Assembly (NCBI GenBank): GCA_000242935.3
Contig: CP007053.1
Location: 4,821,001 to 4,885,000, forward strand
Direction: 5' to 3'
Length of the DNA stretch: 64,000 nucleotides
Source of the DNA: Opitutaceae bacterium TAV5
Lineage (GTDB): Bacteria > Verrucomicrobiota > Verrucomicrobiia > Opitutales > Opitutaceae
In this document: in pieces, positions 17,578-25,198 of the stretch
Layout: each line of letters opens with the position of its first letter
Position numbering within the stretch: position 1 is the stretch's first letter
Position numbers and translations under genes: made by a program
Notes under the pieces: model-generated
What the model saw: the letters and a program-made list of their open reading frames with translations, nothing else
Told to the model about the DNA's origin: nothing
Databases searched by the model: none

Positions 17578-17619
17578 GCGGCGCAGCCGCCCTGGAGTGC
17601 GGCACTCCCGTGCCGCTTT
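17578..17619 (+). repeat. REP element (GGAG guide plus hairpin), copy 1
   Basis: GCGGCGCAGCCGC forms a small hairpin. It is followed by CCT, the tetranucleotide GGAG, the hairpin TGCGGCAC-TCCC-GTGCCGC and then TTT. The layout matches REP elements, which have a conserved tetranucleotide at the foot of a hairpin. It lies just upstream of the REP-associated transposase. Confidence 0.85.
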
Positions 17620-17636
17620 AAAATAAAACCCGGCCA

Positions 17637-18206
17637 ATGAAAAATCCCGAACCCTCATGGCCGCACGCCCCGACGCACCAACTTTCCGCGAGAGGCACCT
17701 ATTTCGTCACAGCGAGCACCTGTCAAAAAGCGCATCACTTTCGCGGACGCGAACGGCTTGTCGTCTTGCATCGCGGCTTGTTGACTGTTGCCCATGATTT
17801 CGGCTGGCGGCTCGAATCGTGGGCAGTTTTCTCGAATCACTATCATTTTGTCGGACATTCTCCCGACAACGCGCCGGATGCCTCGAACCTTTCCGATATG
17901 CTCAGTGTATTGCACGCCAGGACCGCCGGTTGGGTGAACCGTCTTGATGCCGGGCAAGGACGCCAAGCCTGGTTCAATTTTTGGGAAACGAGGCTGACGC
18001 ACCAGCGCAGTTATTTTGCCCGTCTGAATTACACGCACCAGAATCCGGTGCGTCACGGTCTCGTGTCCGTGGCAAATCAATATCCGTGGTGTTCGGCGGC
18101 CTGGTTTGAACGCGAGGCATTACCGGCGACTGTGAAAAGCATCTATCGTTTCAAGACTGACCGTTTGCAAGTGATGGACGATTTTGCGCCGGCGGCGGAG
18201 TGGTAA
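17637..18206 (+). CDS. REP-associated tyrosine transposase (RAYT/TnpA-REP)
   Basis: A 189-residue HUH-type single-strand DNA transposase related to IS200/IS605 TnpA. The HUH motif is SNHYHFVGH (H68, H70), and the nucleophile tyrosine is in LNYTHQNPVRHGLVS (Y132), the usual YxHxNPVxxGLV motif. The N-terminal RGTYFVTASTCQK is also family-typical. It is bracketed by REP hairpins at 17578 and 18223 in the same orientation, as expected for a RAYT and its own REP set. Known RAYTs nick REP DNA; they are usually domesticated and single copy. Confidence 0.92.
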   Translation: MKNPEPSWPHAPTHQLSARGTYFVTASTCQKAHHFRGRERLVVLHRGLLTVAHDFGWRLESWAVFSNHYHFVGHSPDNAPDASNLSDMLSVLHARTAGWVNRLDAGQGRQAWFNFWETRLTHQRSYFARLNYTHQNPVRHGLVSVANQYPWCSAAWFEREALPATVKSIYRFKTDRLQVMDDFAPAAEW

Positions 18207-18222
18207 AGCACGGAGCATCCAT

Positions 18223-18264
18223 GCGGCGCAGCCGCCCTGGAGTGCGGCACTCCCGTGCCGCTTT
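18223..18264 (+). repeat. REP element, copy 2
   Basis: Identical in layout and nearly in sequence to 17578-17619: hairpin GCGGCGCAGCCGC, GGAG, hairpin with TCCC loop, TTT. With copy 3 in the opposite direction it forms a BIME-like pair. Confidence 0.85.
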
Positions 18265-18266
18265 CG

Positions 18267-18812
18267 TCAATGCCGGTAACCTCGAAAGCGGCAGAGGACT
18301 GCCGCACTCCAAGGCCGCCTGCGGCGGCAACACAGCAACTCGCACCACGCTCCGGCCGCCGCGAGCGCCAGCAGCACGGCGCTGCGCGCGAACGTCCATG
18401 GCCCCACCGAAGACGATCCCGCTCCGAAACAGCCGCAGGAAATATCCAGCCCGCGCGCCCAGGCCGCGCCGATAAAAACCGCGAACGCCGCATACAATCC
18501 CGTTGCCACCACCCACGCGCCGGCCCGCCAGCGCCAGGCCGCGCCGCCGTACCGCCCGCATGCAAAAAGCAGCACGGCGCCGCACACGATCTCGAGCCAC
18601 GGCACATACACGCCTGCCAGCCATGACAGTTGCGGTCCGGTCATCCGGTAATGCCCGATCTCCGTCACAAACCGCGCCGGATCGGCCGCCTTCAGAATCC
18701 CCGCCACCAGCAACAGCCCGCCGACAACCAGGCGCGCCGCCCGCACAAACCACGTGCGTCCATGCGGCGCAGCCGCCCTGGAGTGCGGCACTCCTGTGCC
18801 GCTTTCCATCAT
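18267..18812 (-). CDS. MauE/DoxX-like membrane protein with REP-derived ends
   Basis: A 181-residue membrane protein of the MauE/DoxX superfamily with four hydrophobic helices. LLLVAGILKAADPARFV and ISCGCFGAG near residue 125 are characteristic of MauE-like redox-associated proteins that pair with thioredoxin- or rhodanese-type partners. The ATG at 18812 overlaps the rhodanese stop (ATGA), so it is translationally coupled. Residues 3-18 (ESGTGVPHSRAAAPHG) are translated from a REP at 18764, and the last ~15 residues from another at 18285. A GTG after the first REP could be the older start. Function in thiol/sulfur redox is inferred from family and partner. Confidence 0.75.
   Translation of the reverse strand: MMESGTGVPHSRAAAPHGRTWFVRAARLVVGGLLLVAGILKAADPARFVTEIGHYRMTGPQLSWLAGVYVPWLEIVCGAVLLFACGRYGGAAWRWRAGAWVVATGLYAAFAVFIGAAWARGLDISCGCFGAGSSSVGPWTFARSAVLLALAAAGAWCELLCCRRRRPWSAAVLCRFRGYRH
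18285..18325 (-). repeat. REP element, copy 3, inverted, inside MauE 3' end
   Basis: The reverse complement reads GGAG-TGCGGCAG-TCCT-CTGCCGC-TTT, preceded by a GCCGC hairpin. It faces copy 2 and encodes the C-terminus of the MauE-like gene. Confidence 0.8.
18764..18805 (+). repeat. REP element, copy 4, inside MauE 5' end
   Basis: Same sequence as copies 1 and 2 except for one loop change (TCCT for TCCC). It lies immediately after the MauE start codon on the opposite strand and is read through in frame. Confidence 0.85.
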
Positions 18813-19318
18813 TGCTGCTGCCATGTCTGCCACCCTCCTTTCAGCGTAAAAACCCGGGTGGCGCCAAACTCGCGCCGGATGCGCGCGGCCACGGCGCGGC
18901 TGGAGTCGCACTCCGTGCTGTCGCAATACACCACGACCGGCGCGGCTCCGTCCCATGCCTCGACAAACCCTTCCAGCAGGCTTTCCCAGGTGTCTTCGTT
19001 GAGGTTGATCGCACCCGGAATATGGCCCGCTGCAAACGCCTCCGCCTTGCGCGCGTCGACCCAGAGCACGTGCGATTGGGATTGGCCGTAAAATGCCGCC
19101 GCCTTCAGTTCCGCCAGCCCGATCTCGCCTTCCCGCGCCTCCGCCTCGGCCACCGCCAGCCGCTCAGCCGACGGCCACACCGGCACCCGCGGATGCAGCC
19201 ACGCCGACAGCGCCGCCGGGATCCCTGCGCATGCCAGCAACAGGGCGGCACGCACGATCACCTGTCCGGCCAACCACGTTCCGCCTTTGCCTGTCGTGTC
19301 ATTTCGTCCGGTCATCAT
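18809..19318 (-). CDS. Rhodanese-like domain protein, membrane-anchored
   Basis: A 169-residue protein with one N-terminal hydrophobic segment (VIVRAALLLACAGIPAAL) and a C-terminal rhodanese domain: HVLWVDARKAEAFAAGHIPGAINL is the first signature and VVVYCDSTECDSSRAVAARI carries the active-site Cys loop. ATRVFTLKGGWQTW ends the domain. Rhodaneses carry persulfide sulfur; the anchor suggests action at the outer face of the inner membrane. The stop overlaps the MauE-like start by 4 bp. It is divergent from the COG0523 GTPase. Confidence 0.88.
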   Translation of the reverse strand: MMTGRNDTTGKGGTWLAGQVIVRAALLLACAGIPAALSAWLHPRVPVWPSAERLAVAEAEAREGEIGLAELKAAAFYGQSQSHVLWVDARKAEAFAAGHIPGAINLNEDTWESLLEGFVEAWDGAAPVVVYCDSTECDSSRAVAARIRREFGATRVFTLKGGWQTWQQQ

Positions 19319-19518
19319 CCGCAGTCCGGTCAGCCCGCCAGTTTCGACCGCCGGTGGCGAGAGGGAAAAGAGGTTTCCTGTGTTCTCCGTGAGGCGTATC
19401 CTTCCGGCCCGCCACGCAAAAACGGCCCTTGCGCCGCCATCCGCTTGGCAAATGTGTTATGCTGTTCCCTCGCCTTCCGGCGCCGCATTTTCAGAATTCC
19501 GCCTTCCGCATTTCATCC

Positions 19519-21051
19519 ATGTCCTCCGCCATCGATTCCGCTCCTGTTCCCGCCACCGCCTCCGACAAGGCCGCGCCCGTTCCCGTCACCGTCCTCACCG
19601 GCTTCCTCGGCGCGGGCAAGACCACGCTCCTCAATCGCATCCTCACCGAACAGCACGGGAAAAAACTCGCCGTCATCGAAAACGAATTCGGTGAAGTCGG
19701 CGTGGACAACCAGCTCGTCATCCAGAGCGACGAGGAACTCTTCGAAATGAACAACGGCTGCATCTGCTGCTCCGTGCGCGGCGATCTCATCCGCGTGCTC
19801 GGCCGGCTCATGAAGCGCAAGGACCGGCTCGACGGCATCCTGATCGAAACCACCGGCCTCGCCGACCCCGGCCCCGTGGCGCAGACGTTTTTTACCGACG
19901 ACGAAATGCGCGCCGCCTTCCGTCTCGACAGCATCGTCACCGTCGTGGACGCGAAGCACATCCTCCTGCACCTCGGCGACTCCCCCGAAGTGCAGAAGCA
20001 GATCGCCTTCGCCGATGTCCTGATCCTCAACAAGATCGACCTCGTCTCCCCCGACGAACTCGACCGCCTCGAGGCGCGCATCCGCAAGATGAACGCCGCC
20101 ACGCGTATCCTCCGCGCCCGCAACGCCGACGTCCCGCTCGCCGCCGTCCTCGACGTCGGCGGCTTCAACCTCTCCCGCGCCAGCGAGCTCGACCCGCGTT
20201 TCCTCGAACCGACGTACCCGTTCGAATGGGCCGGCGCCTACGCCCTGCCCGCCGGCAAACACGAACTCGTCATCGGCCACCCTCATCACGATCACGGGTG
20301 CGATTGCGGTCACGATCACGCGCACGGACACGGGCACGGGCACGACGACCACGACCACCATGACCACGCGCATGGCGAAGATGACCACGGACACGCTGAC
20401 GGTCACGGCCATCACCACCACCACCATCATCACGGCAACGAGAACGAACTCGATATCGTCATCCTCCCGGTAAAATCCCTCGACGAGGCCGACCTCGCCG
20501 CTGCGCGCGATGACGCCGTCCGCATCTTCGCCGACTGGGAAAACAAGGTTGCCCCCGGCGACCCGGTCACGCCCGGCCGCACGCTCCATCGCCTCGTGCT
20601 CGACGACGGTCACGGCCACTATCCGCTCACCATTGCGCAACCCGGTTTCCACCTCGTTTTCGAAGGCTGCGGCGAACACCCGCTGCACATTCCCGTGATG
20701 GGCGAAAACGTCCGCCCCGCCTGGCAGCAGGATTACGAGCACACGCACAGCCACGAGGACGCCGTCAGCTCCGTCGGCATCACCGAGGCGGGCACGGTGG
20801 ACGCGCAAAAACTCAACAACTGGATCGGCGAGTTGTTGCAGAAAAAAGGCGCCGACATCTACCGCAGCAAGGGCGTGCTCAGCGTCAAGGGTTCGGATAA
20901 CCGGCTCGTTTTCCAGGGCGTCCACATGCTCTTCGACGCGAAGTTCGACCGCCCCTGGGGCAAGGATGCGCGGACCAACACGCTCGTGTTCATCGGCAAG
21001 GATCTGGATCGCGACGCGCTCACCAAGGGCTTCCGCTCCTGCCTCCTCTGA
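19519..21051 (+). CDS. COG0523 (CobW-type) metal-chaperone GTPase, His-rich
   Basis: A 510-residue G3E GTPase. The P-loop is [16 protein letters not shown], the metal site CxCC is [13 protein letters not shown], and Mg/guanine motifs [15 protein letters not shown] and ILNKIDL follow. A long His/Asp stretch (about residues 255-315) separates the GTPase from the CobW C-terminal domain ([14 protein letters not shown] and the final SCLL). COG0523 proteins insert or deliver zinc, nickel or cobalt; a His-rich tract is typical of zinc- or nickel-handling members. ATG 19519 is chosen because homology begins soon after ([10 protein letters not shown]). No Zur-like operator was recognised in the 200-bp upstream region, so the metal remains open. 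Confidence 0.93.
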   Translation: MSSAIDSAPVPATASDKAAPVPVTVLTGFLGAGKTTLLNRILTEQHGKKLAVIENEFGEVGVDNQLVIQSDEELFEMNNGCICCSVRGDLIRVLGRLMKRKDRLDGILIETTGLADPGPVAQTFFTDDEMRAAFRLDSIVTVVDAKHILLHLGDSPEVQKQIAFADVLILNKIDLVSPDELDRLEARIRKMNAATRILRARNADVPLAAVLDVGGFNLSRASELDPRFLEPTYPFEWAGAYALPAGKHELVIGHPHHDHGCDCGHDHAHGHGHGHDDHDHHDHAHGEDDHGHADGHGHHHHHHHHGNENELDIVILPVKSLDEADLAAARDDAVRIFADWENKVAPGDPVTPGRTLHRLVLDDGHGHYPLTIAQPGFHLVFEGCGEHPLHIPVMGENVRPAWQQDYEHTHSHEDAVSSVGITEAGTVDAQKLNNWIGELLQKKGADIYRSKGVLSVKGSDNRLVFQGVHMLFDAKFDRPWGKDARTNTLVFIGKDLDRDALTKGFRSCLL

Positions 21052-21087
21052 AAGCCGCACCAGAGGCCGGCCGCATCGGGCAGGAAA

Positions 21088-21984
21088 TCACCCCGTCGCC
21101 TCCGGCGCCTGTTTCCGCTTCCCGAGCAATTCCAGCCAGCTCCGCGCCGCCGTGGAGAGCACGGCCTCGCGGCGCCAGATCATGCCGAGTTGCCAGCGCA
21201 GATCGGTTTCGTCGAGCAGGGCCACCTTCACCGAGGGCAGGGTGCGCGACTCGACCACCAGTTTCGGCAACAGAGCGAGGCCGAGGCCGGCCGCCACCAG
21301 CGCGATCACGAAATCCGGCTGGCTGCCGCGCGCCGTCGCCGTCGGCGTGAACCCGCGCCGGGCGCACGCTTCCGCGATCAGCGAGTTGAGCACGAAGCGG
21401 CCCTCGAACAGCACGAACGGGCTCGACGCGAGCTCCGCGAGCTTCACGCGTTTGCGCCCCGCCAGCGCATGCGCCTCGGGCAGCAACACCATCAGCGGCT
21501 CGTCACACACCGGCTGCCAGGCAAACTCGTCGGGCACCGGCCGCAACGACGCGCCGAGCTCGATCTCGCCCGCGCGCACCGCCGCCTCCAGCCGGCGGCT
21601 GCCGCCTTCCAGCAGTTCGATTTCCACACCCGGATACGCGCGCCGGTAGGCCGCCACCCGCGGCGCGAACAGTTCGCTGATCCCGAGCGTCGGCAACCCG
21701 AGCCGCAACCGCCCGCGCTTCACGCCGCGCAGTTCGTCCAGCTCCACGAGCAGGCTCTCGCGTTCGGCCAGCATCGCCACGGCGCGCCGGTGCACGACCT
21801 CGCCCGCATCGGTCAGCCGCGGCGGCGTCGCGCGCCGGTCCAGCAACGTCGCCCGGCACTCATGCTCCAGTTGCCGGACGGCCTTGCTCACCGTGGGCTG
21901 CGTGGCGTGCAGCACCGCGGCGGCGGCGGAAAAACCTCCCTGGCGGACCACTTCGACAAAGGCATGCAGATTTCGCAGTTCCAT
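21088..21984 (-). CDS. LysR-family transcriptional regulator
   Basis: A 298-residue LTTR. The N-terminal winged HTH is FVEVVRQGGFSAAAAVLHAT with QPTVSKAVRQLE, followed by the two-lobe effector domain. It is divergent from lrgA-lrgB with 78 bp between starts. An inverted repeat ATTCC-GTTAT-GGAAT fits the LTTR T-N11-A box. By analogy with CidR, which controls cidAB, it probably regulates the adjacent holin-like pair. The inducer is unknown. Confidence 0.92.
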   Translation of the reverse strand: MELRNLHAFVEVVRQGGFSAAAAVLHATQPTVSKAVRQLEHECRATLLDRRATPPRLTDAGEVVHRRAVAMLAERESLLVELDELRGVKRGRLRLGLPTLGISELFAPRVAAYRRAYPGVEIELLEGGSRRLEAAVRAGEIELGASLRPVPDEFAWQPVCDEPLMVLLPEAHALAGRKRVKLAELASSPFVLFEGRFVLNSLIAEACARRGFTPTATARGSQPDFVIALVAAGLGLALLPKLVVESRTLPSVKVALLDETDLRWQLGMIWRREAVLSTAARSWLELLGKRKQAPEATG

Positions 21985-21990
21985 GGGAAC

Positions 21991-22017
21991 ATTCCGTTAT
22001 GGAATAATGAGGATTCC
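21991..22017. promoter_or_regulatory. Candidate LysR binding region
   Basis: ATTCCGTTATGGAAT (21991-22005) overlaps GGAATAATGAGGATTCC (22001-22017), giving three half-sites ATTCC/GGAAT in the LysR-lrgA divergent promoter. Confidence 0.55.
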
Positions 22018-22062
22018 ATCAATTCATTTACGCTATAGGGTCAGCGGTGTTACACTTCCTCC

Positions 22063-22491
22063 ATGATCGCACGCAGCCGGGCAGCAACAGCAACGAGAGG
22101 GTTCAGGCGTTGCCGGATTTTTGTCCGGCGCAACCGATGGGTGCAGGCGGCGGGGCTCTTCGTGCTCTGGTGGCTCTGCGAGCAGGCTGTCCGCGCGCTC
22201 GGCGTGCCGGTGCCCGGCGCGATCATCGGGCTGGCCTTGCTGCTGGCGCTGCTCGCGAGCGGGCGTTTCCCGCAGACGTGGGTGCGGCGCGGCGCGACGG
22301 GGCTGCTCGATCACCTGATGCTGTTTTTTGTCCCGGCCATGCTGGCCCTGCTCGATCACCGGGAACTGTTCAGCCTCACCGGGCTCAAGCTGCTCGGCGT
22401 GGTCATGGTCGGCACCTTGCTCGTCATGACCGGCACGGCGACGGTGGTGGAACTGAGTCTGCGCCGGAGGCTGAAGCGCGACCATGCGTGA
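22063..22491 (+). CDS. CidA/LrgA-family holin-like protein
   Basis: A 142-residue protein with four hydrophobic helices. VPVPGAIIGLALLLALLAS and LMLFFVPAMLALLDH are the conserved CidA/LrgA segments. Proteins of this family form small membrane oligomers linked to murein hydrolase control or to export of pyruvate-like metabolites. The start codon of the LrgB partner overlaps its end by 8 bp. The N-terminus (about 25 residues, Arg-rich) is longer than usual and the true start may be a little downstream. Confidence 0.88.
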   Translation: MIARSRAATATRGFRRCRIFVRRNRWVQAAGLFVLWWLCEQAVRALGVPVPGAIIGLALLLALLASGRFPQTWVRRGATGLLDHLMLFFVPAMLALLDHRELFSLTGLKLLGVVMVGTLLVMTGTATVVELSLRRRLKRDHA

Positions 22492-23173
22492 GGTGCTGAT
22501 CCCGGTTTTCTGGAGCGCCGTCACGCTCGGCGTGTATGCGTTGGCGCGTTACCTCGACCGCCGGCATCGCTGCTGGTGGACTTCGCCGCTGCTCGTGACC
22601 TGGGTGGTGTGCGGAGCCCTGATCCTGGTCTTTCATGCCACGTATCACGATTATCTGCGCGGCACGCACTGGCTGGTGACGTTGCTCGGTCCGGCGACCG
22701 TGGCCTTCGCTCTTCCGATTTACGAGCAGCGCGCGCTGATCCGGCGCCACGCGGGAACGCTGGCGCTCGGCGTCACCGCCGGCAGCCTGATCGCCGTCGG
22801 CAGCGCCTGGCTGCTGGCCGAGTGGCTGCACCTCTCGCCGGACCTGCGCATGAGCCTGCTGCCGCGGTCGGTGACCACGCCGCTGGCGATGACCGCATCG
22901 GAAAGCATCGGCGGCATTCCCGGGCTGACGGCGTCGTTCACGGCGGTCACCGGCATCTTTGGCGCTGCGGTGGGCGAGGCGGTGATCGCCTGCCTGCCGT
23001 TGCGGACGGTTTTCGCCCGCGGCGCCCTCTTCGGCATGGGCGCGCACGGCGCCGGCGTGGCCAGGGCGCGCGAACTCGGTCAGGAGGAAGGGGCGATTGC
23101 CGGTCTCGTGATGGTCCTCGCGGGCTTGGTCAATGTCCTCGGAGCGACGGTCGTGATGGCGTTCCTGCGGTGA
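22484..23173 (+). CDS. LrgB/CidB-family membrane protein
   Basis: A 229-residue polytopic membrane protein. PRSVTTPLAMTASESIGGIP and GAHGAGVARARELGQEEGAI are the two hallmark LrgB blocks. It overlaps the LrgA-like gene by 8 bp, so the two form a unit, presumably controlled by the divergent LysR regulator. Length is standard. Confidence 0.93.
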   Translation: MREVLIPVFWSAVTLGVYALARYLDRRHRCWWTSPLLVTWVVCGALILVFHATYHDYLRGTHWLVTLLGPATVAFALPIYEQRALIRRHAGTLALGVTAGSLIAVGSAWLLAEWLHLSPDLRMSLLPRSVTTPLAMTASESIGGIPGLTASFTAVTGIFGAAVGEAVIACLPLRTVFARGALFGMGAHGAGVARARELGQEEGAIAGLVMVLAGLVNVLGATVVMAFLR

Positions 23174-23208
23174 AGCGGGGAGGGGGAGGGGGCCGTCACC
23201 GCATTCCC

Positions 23209-23475
23209 TCAGAACATCGAGATCGCCTTCGCGCTTTCCATCACCACCCAGGCGAGCCCGGCGGCGAGCGCGAGCACGAGGCCCGTCTTCACGATCCGGA
23301 ACCGGCGCAGCCGCTGGTCATGACGATCGGAATTGCGCACCGTGATGCACTTCTGCTCCGAGAAGAAGCTGATGAACTGCGCGTTACGGATCTGGGTGCG
23401 ATGGATGCGCGCGTTGTCCACCCGGCCCATGCGAACGGGCGGTCGGCGGAACAGACTGAGAAGGGCGCGCAACAT
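23209..23475 (-). CDS. Small membrane protein of unknown function
   Basis: An 88-residue ORF convergent with lrgB. It has a basic N-terminus and one C-terminal transmembrane helix (IVKTGLVLALAAGLAWVVME). I recognise no domain. The clean ATG, the plausible anchor and the position between genes favour a real small protein, but no homology can be claimed. Confidence 0.45.
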   Translation of the reverse strand: MLRALLSLFRRPPVRMGRVDNARIHRTQIRNAQFISFFSEQKCITVRNSDRHDQRLRRFRIVKTGLVLALAAGLAWVVMESAKAISMF

Positions 23476-23671
23476 ATGTAATCTCTCGGCACCACTCCGT
23501 TAATTTTGAGTGGTTTTTCAAGGGACAATCCGCGAAAACGACACCTTTTCCGGCCTTTTGTGGCGCCCGGTCGCCAACCGCACCGCGCTACCGGCCTTTG
23601 CCTTTCTCCAATTTCCAACTACCAACTGCCAATTCCTCCGGCCACCCGCGCCGGATCAGTCCAGCTTCCAC

Positions 23672-24982
23672 ATGCATCACTTCCACTACAACGGTTCCCG
23701 CCTGCATTGCGAATCGGTCAATCTCGCCGACGTCGCCCGCCTCTACGGCACGCCCACCTACGTCTACAGCGCCGCCACGATGGCCGACAACTACACGCGC
23801 CTCGCGCGGAGCCTCGACGGGCTCGACGTGCAGATCTGTTACGCGATGAAGGCCAACTCGTCGCTCGCGATCCTGCGCCACTTCGCGAATCTCGGCGCCG
23901 CGTTCGACCTCGTCAGCGGCGGCGAAATCCGCCGTGTCATCGCCGCCGGGGCCGACGTGACGCGCAGCGTCTTCGCCGGCGTCGGCAAGACCGAGGCCGA
24001 AATCCGGCAGGCCCTCGAAAACGGCATTTTCGCCTTCCACGTCGAGAGCGAGCCCGAGATCGCCCGCATCAACCACGTGGCCGGCCAGCTCGGGTCGGGC
24101 AAGAAAGCCCCCATCGCCATCCGCATCAATCCCGACGTCGACGCCCACACCCACGCCAAGATCACCACCGGCAAGGCGGACAACAAGTTCGGCATCCCTC
24201 TCGCCGCCGCTGCCGCCGCCTACGAGGCCGCCGCCCGCTACCCGCACATCGAGATCAAGGGCGTGCAGATGCACATCGGCTCGCAGCTCACCAGCGTGAA
24301 GCCCTTCGTCGAGGCCGTCACCAAGGTCGCGCCCTTCGCCGCCGACCTGAAGGCGCGCTACGGCATCCGCTACTTCTCCATCGGCGGCGGCATCGGCATC
24401 GTCTACAAGGACGCCCTCGCCAGCGGCCAGCAATCCTGGTGGGACGCGCAGCCGGCCGACCAGCGTCCGATCACGCCCGAGGCTTACGGCGCCGCGCTCG
24501 TCCCCCTGCTTCAGCCGCTCGGCCTCAAGATCCTCCTCGAACCCGGCCGCTTCCTCGTCGGCAATGCCGGCGCTCTCCTCTCGCGCGTCGAGTACCTGAA
24601 GCGCGGTTTGCACAAAAACTTCCTCGTCGTGGACGCCGCCCTCAACGACCTCGTGCGGCCGGCCATGTACGACAGTTACCACGAGATCGTCCCGCTCCAG
24701 CGCGACACCGCCCGCCGCGCGCTCGTCGCCGACATCGTCGGCCCCATCTGCGAGACCGGCGACTGCTTCGCCAAAGACCGCCAGCTCCAGGAGCTCGGTG
24801 AAGGCGAGTACATCGCGCTCCTCAGCGCCGGCGCCTACGGCTTCACGATGGCCAGCCGTTACAACACCCGCCCGCTCGCCGCCGAGGTGCTGGTCAACCA
24901 GGGCGCGTTCGAACTCGTCAACACCCGCGAGACTTTCGAACAGCAGATCGCCAACGAAAAAGTCCCGGCTTTCCTGCAATAA
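23672..24982 (+). CDS. lysA: Diaminopimelate decarboxylase
   Basis: A 436-residue PLP enzyme converting meso-diaminopimelate to lysine. The PLP lysine is in QICYAMKANSSLAILR, and HIGSQLTSV, ILLEPGRFLVGNAG and GPICETGDCFAKDR (the conserved CE motif for substrate) are all present. The open frame starts earlier (23510), but homology and the ATG at 23672 (MHHFHYNGSRL) mark the start. REP-like palindromes follow the stop. Confidence 0.95.
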   Translation: MHHFHYNGSRLHCESVNLADVARLYGTPTYVYSAATMADNYTRLARSLDGLDVQICYAMKANSSLAILRHFANLGAAFDLVSGGEIRRVIAAGADVTRSVFAGVGKTEAEIRQALENGIFAFHVESEPEIARINHVAGQLGSGKKAPIAIRINPDVDAHTHAKITTGKADNKFGIPLAAAAAAYEAAARYPHIEIKGVQMHIGSQLTSVKPFVEAVTKVAPFAADLKARYGIRYFSIGGGIGIVYKDALASGQQSWWDAQPADQRPITPEAYGAALVPLLQPLGLKILLEPGRFLVGNAGALLSRVEYLKRGLHKNFLVVDAALNDLVRPAMYDSYHEIVPLQRDTARRALVADIVGPICETGDCFAKDRQLQELGEGEYIALLSAGAYGFTMASRYNTRPLAAEVLVNQGAFELVNTRETFEQQIANEKVPAFLQ

Positions 24983-24989
24983 CAGATGT

Positions 24990-25174
24990 GACGCGGAGCG
25001 TCGTGGCGCGGGCGTCCCGCCCGCAGACGGCGAAGCCGCCGGGTCGGCGTGGCACGGGCATCTTGCCCGTGAGCGTTGCCTCTCCGCGACGTCCGGAAAC
25101 AAACCGGCGGCGCTGCGCGCCGTCCACGGCCAGGATGGCCGTGCCACGCCGGAATCATGGGCAGGATGCCCATG
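24990..25174. repeat. Cluster of short palindromes, 'GGGCAnnnTGCCC' type
   Basis: Units seen in order: GCGGGCGTCCCGCCCGC, CACGGGCATCTTGCCCGTG, CACGGCCAGGATGGCCGTG and CATGGGCAGGATGCCCATG, separated by 20-50 bp. They form successive hairpins after lysA. The last one abuts the insertion sequence. Confidence 0.75.
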
Positions 25175-25198
25175 ACTGGAGTTTGGCGCATGCGAGAT

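Noticed and set aside
24990-25174. CRISPR-like array after lysA
   Set aside because: The units are different palindromes with irregular spacing and no constant repeat; better described as REP-like hairpins.
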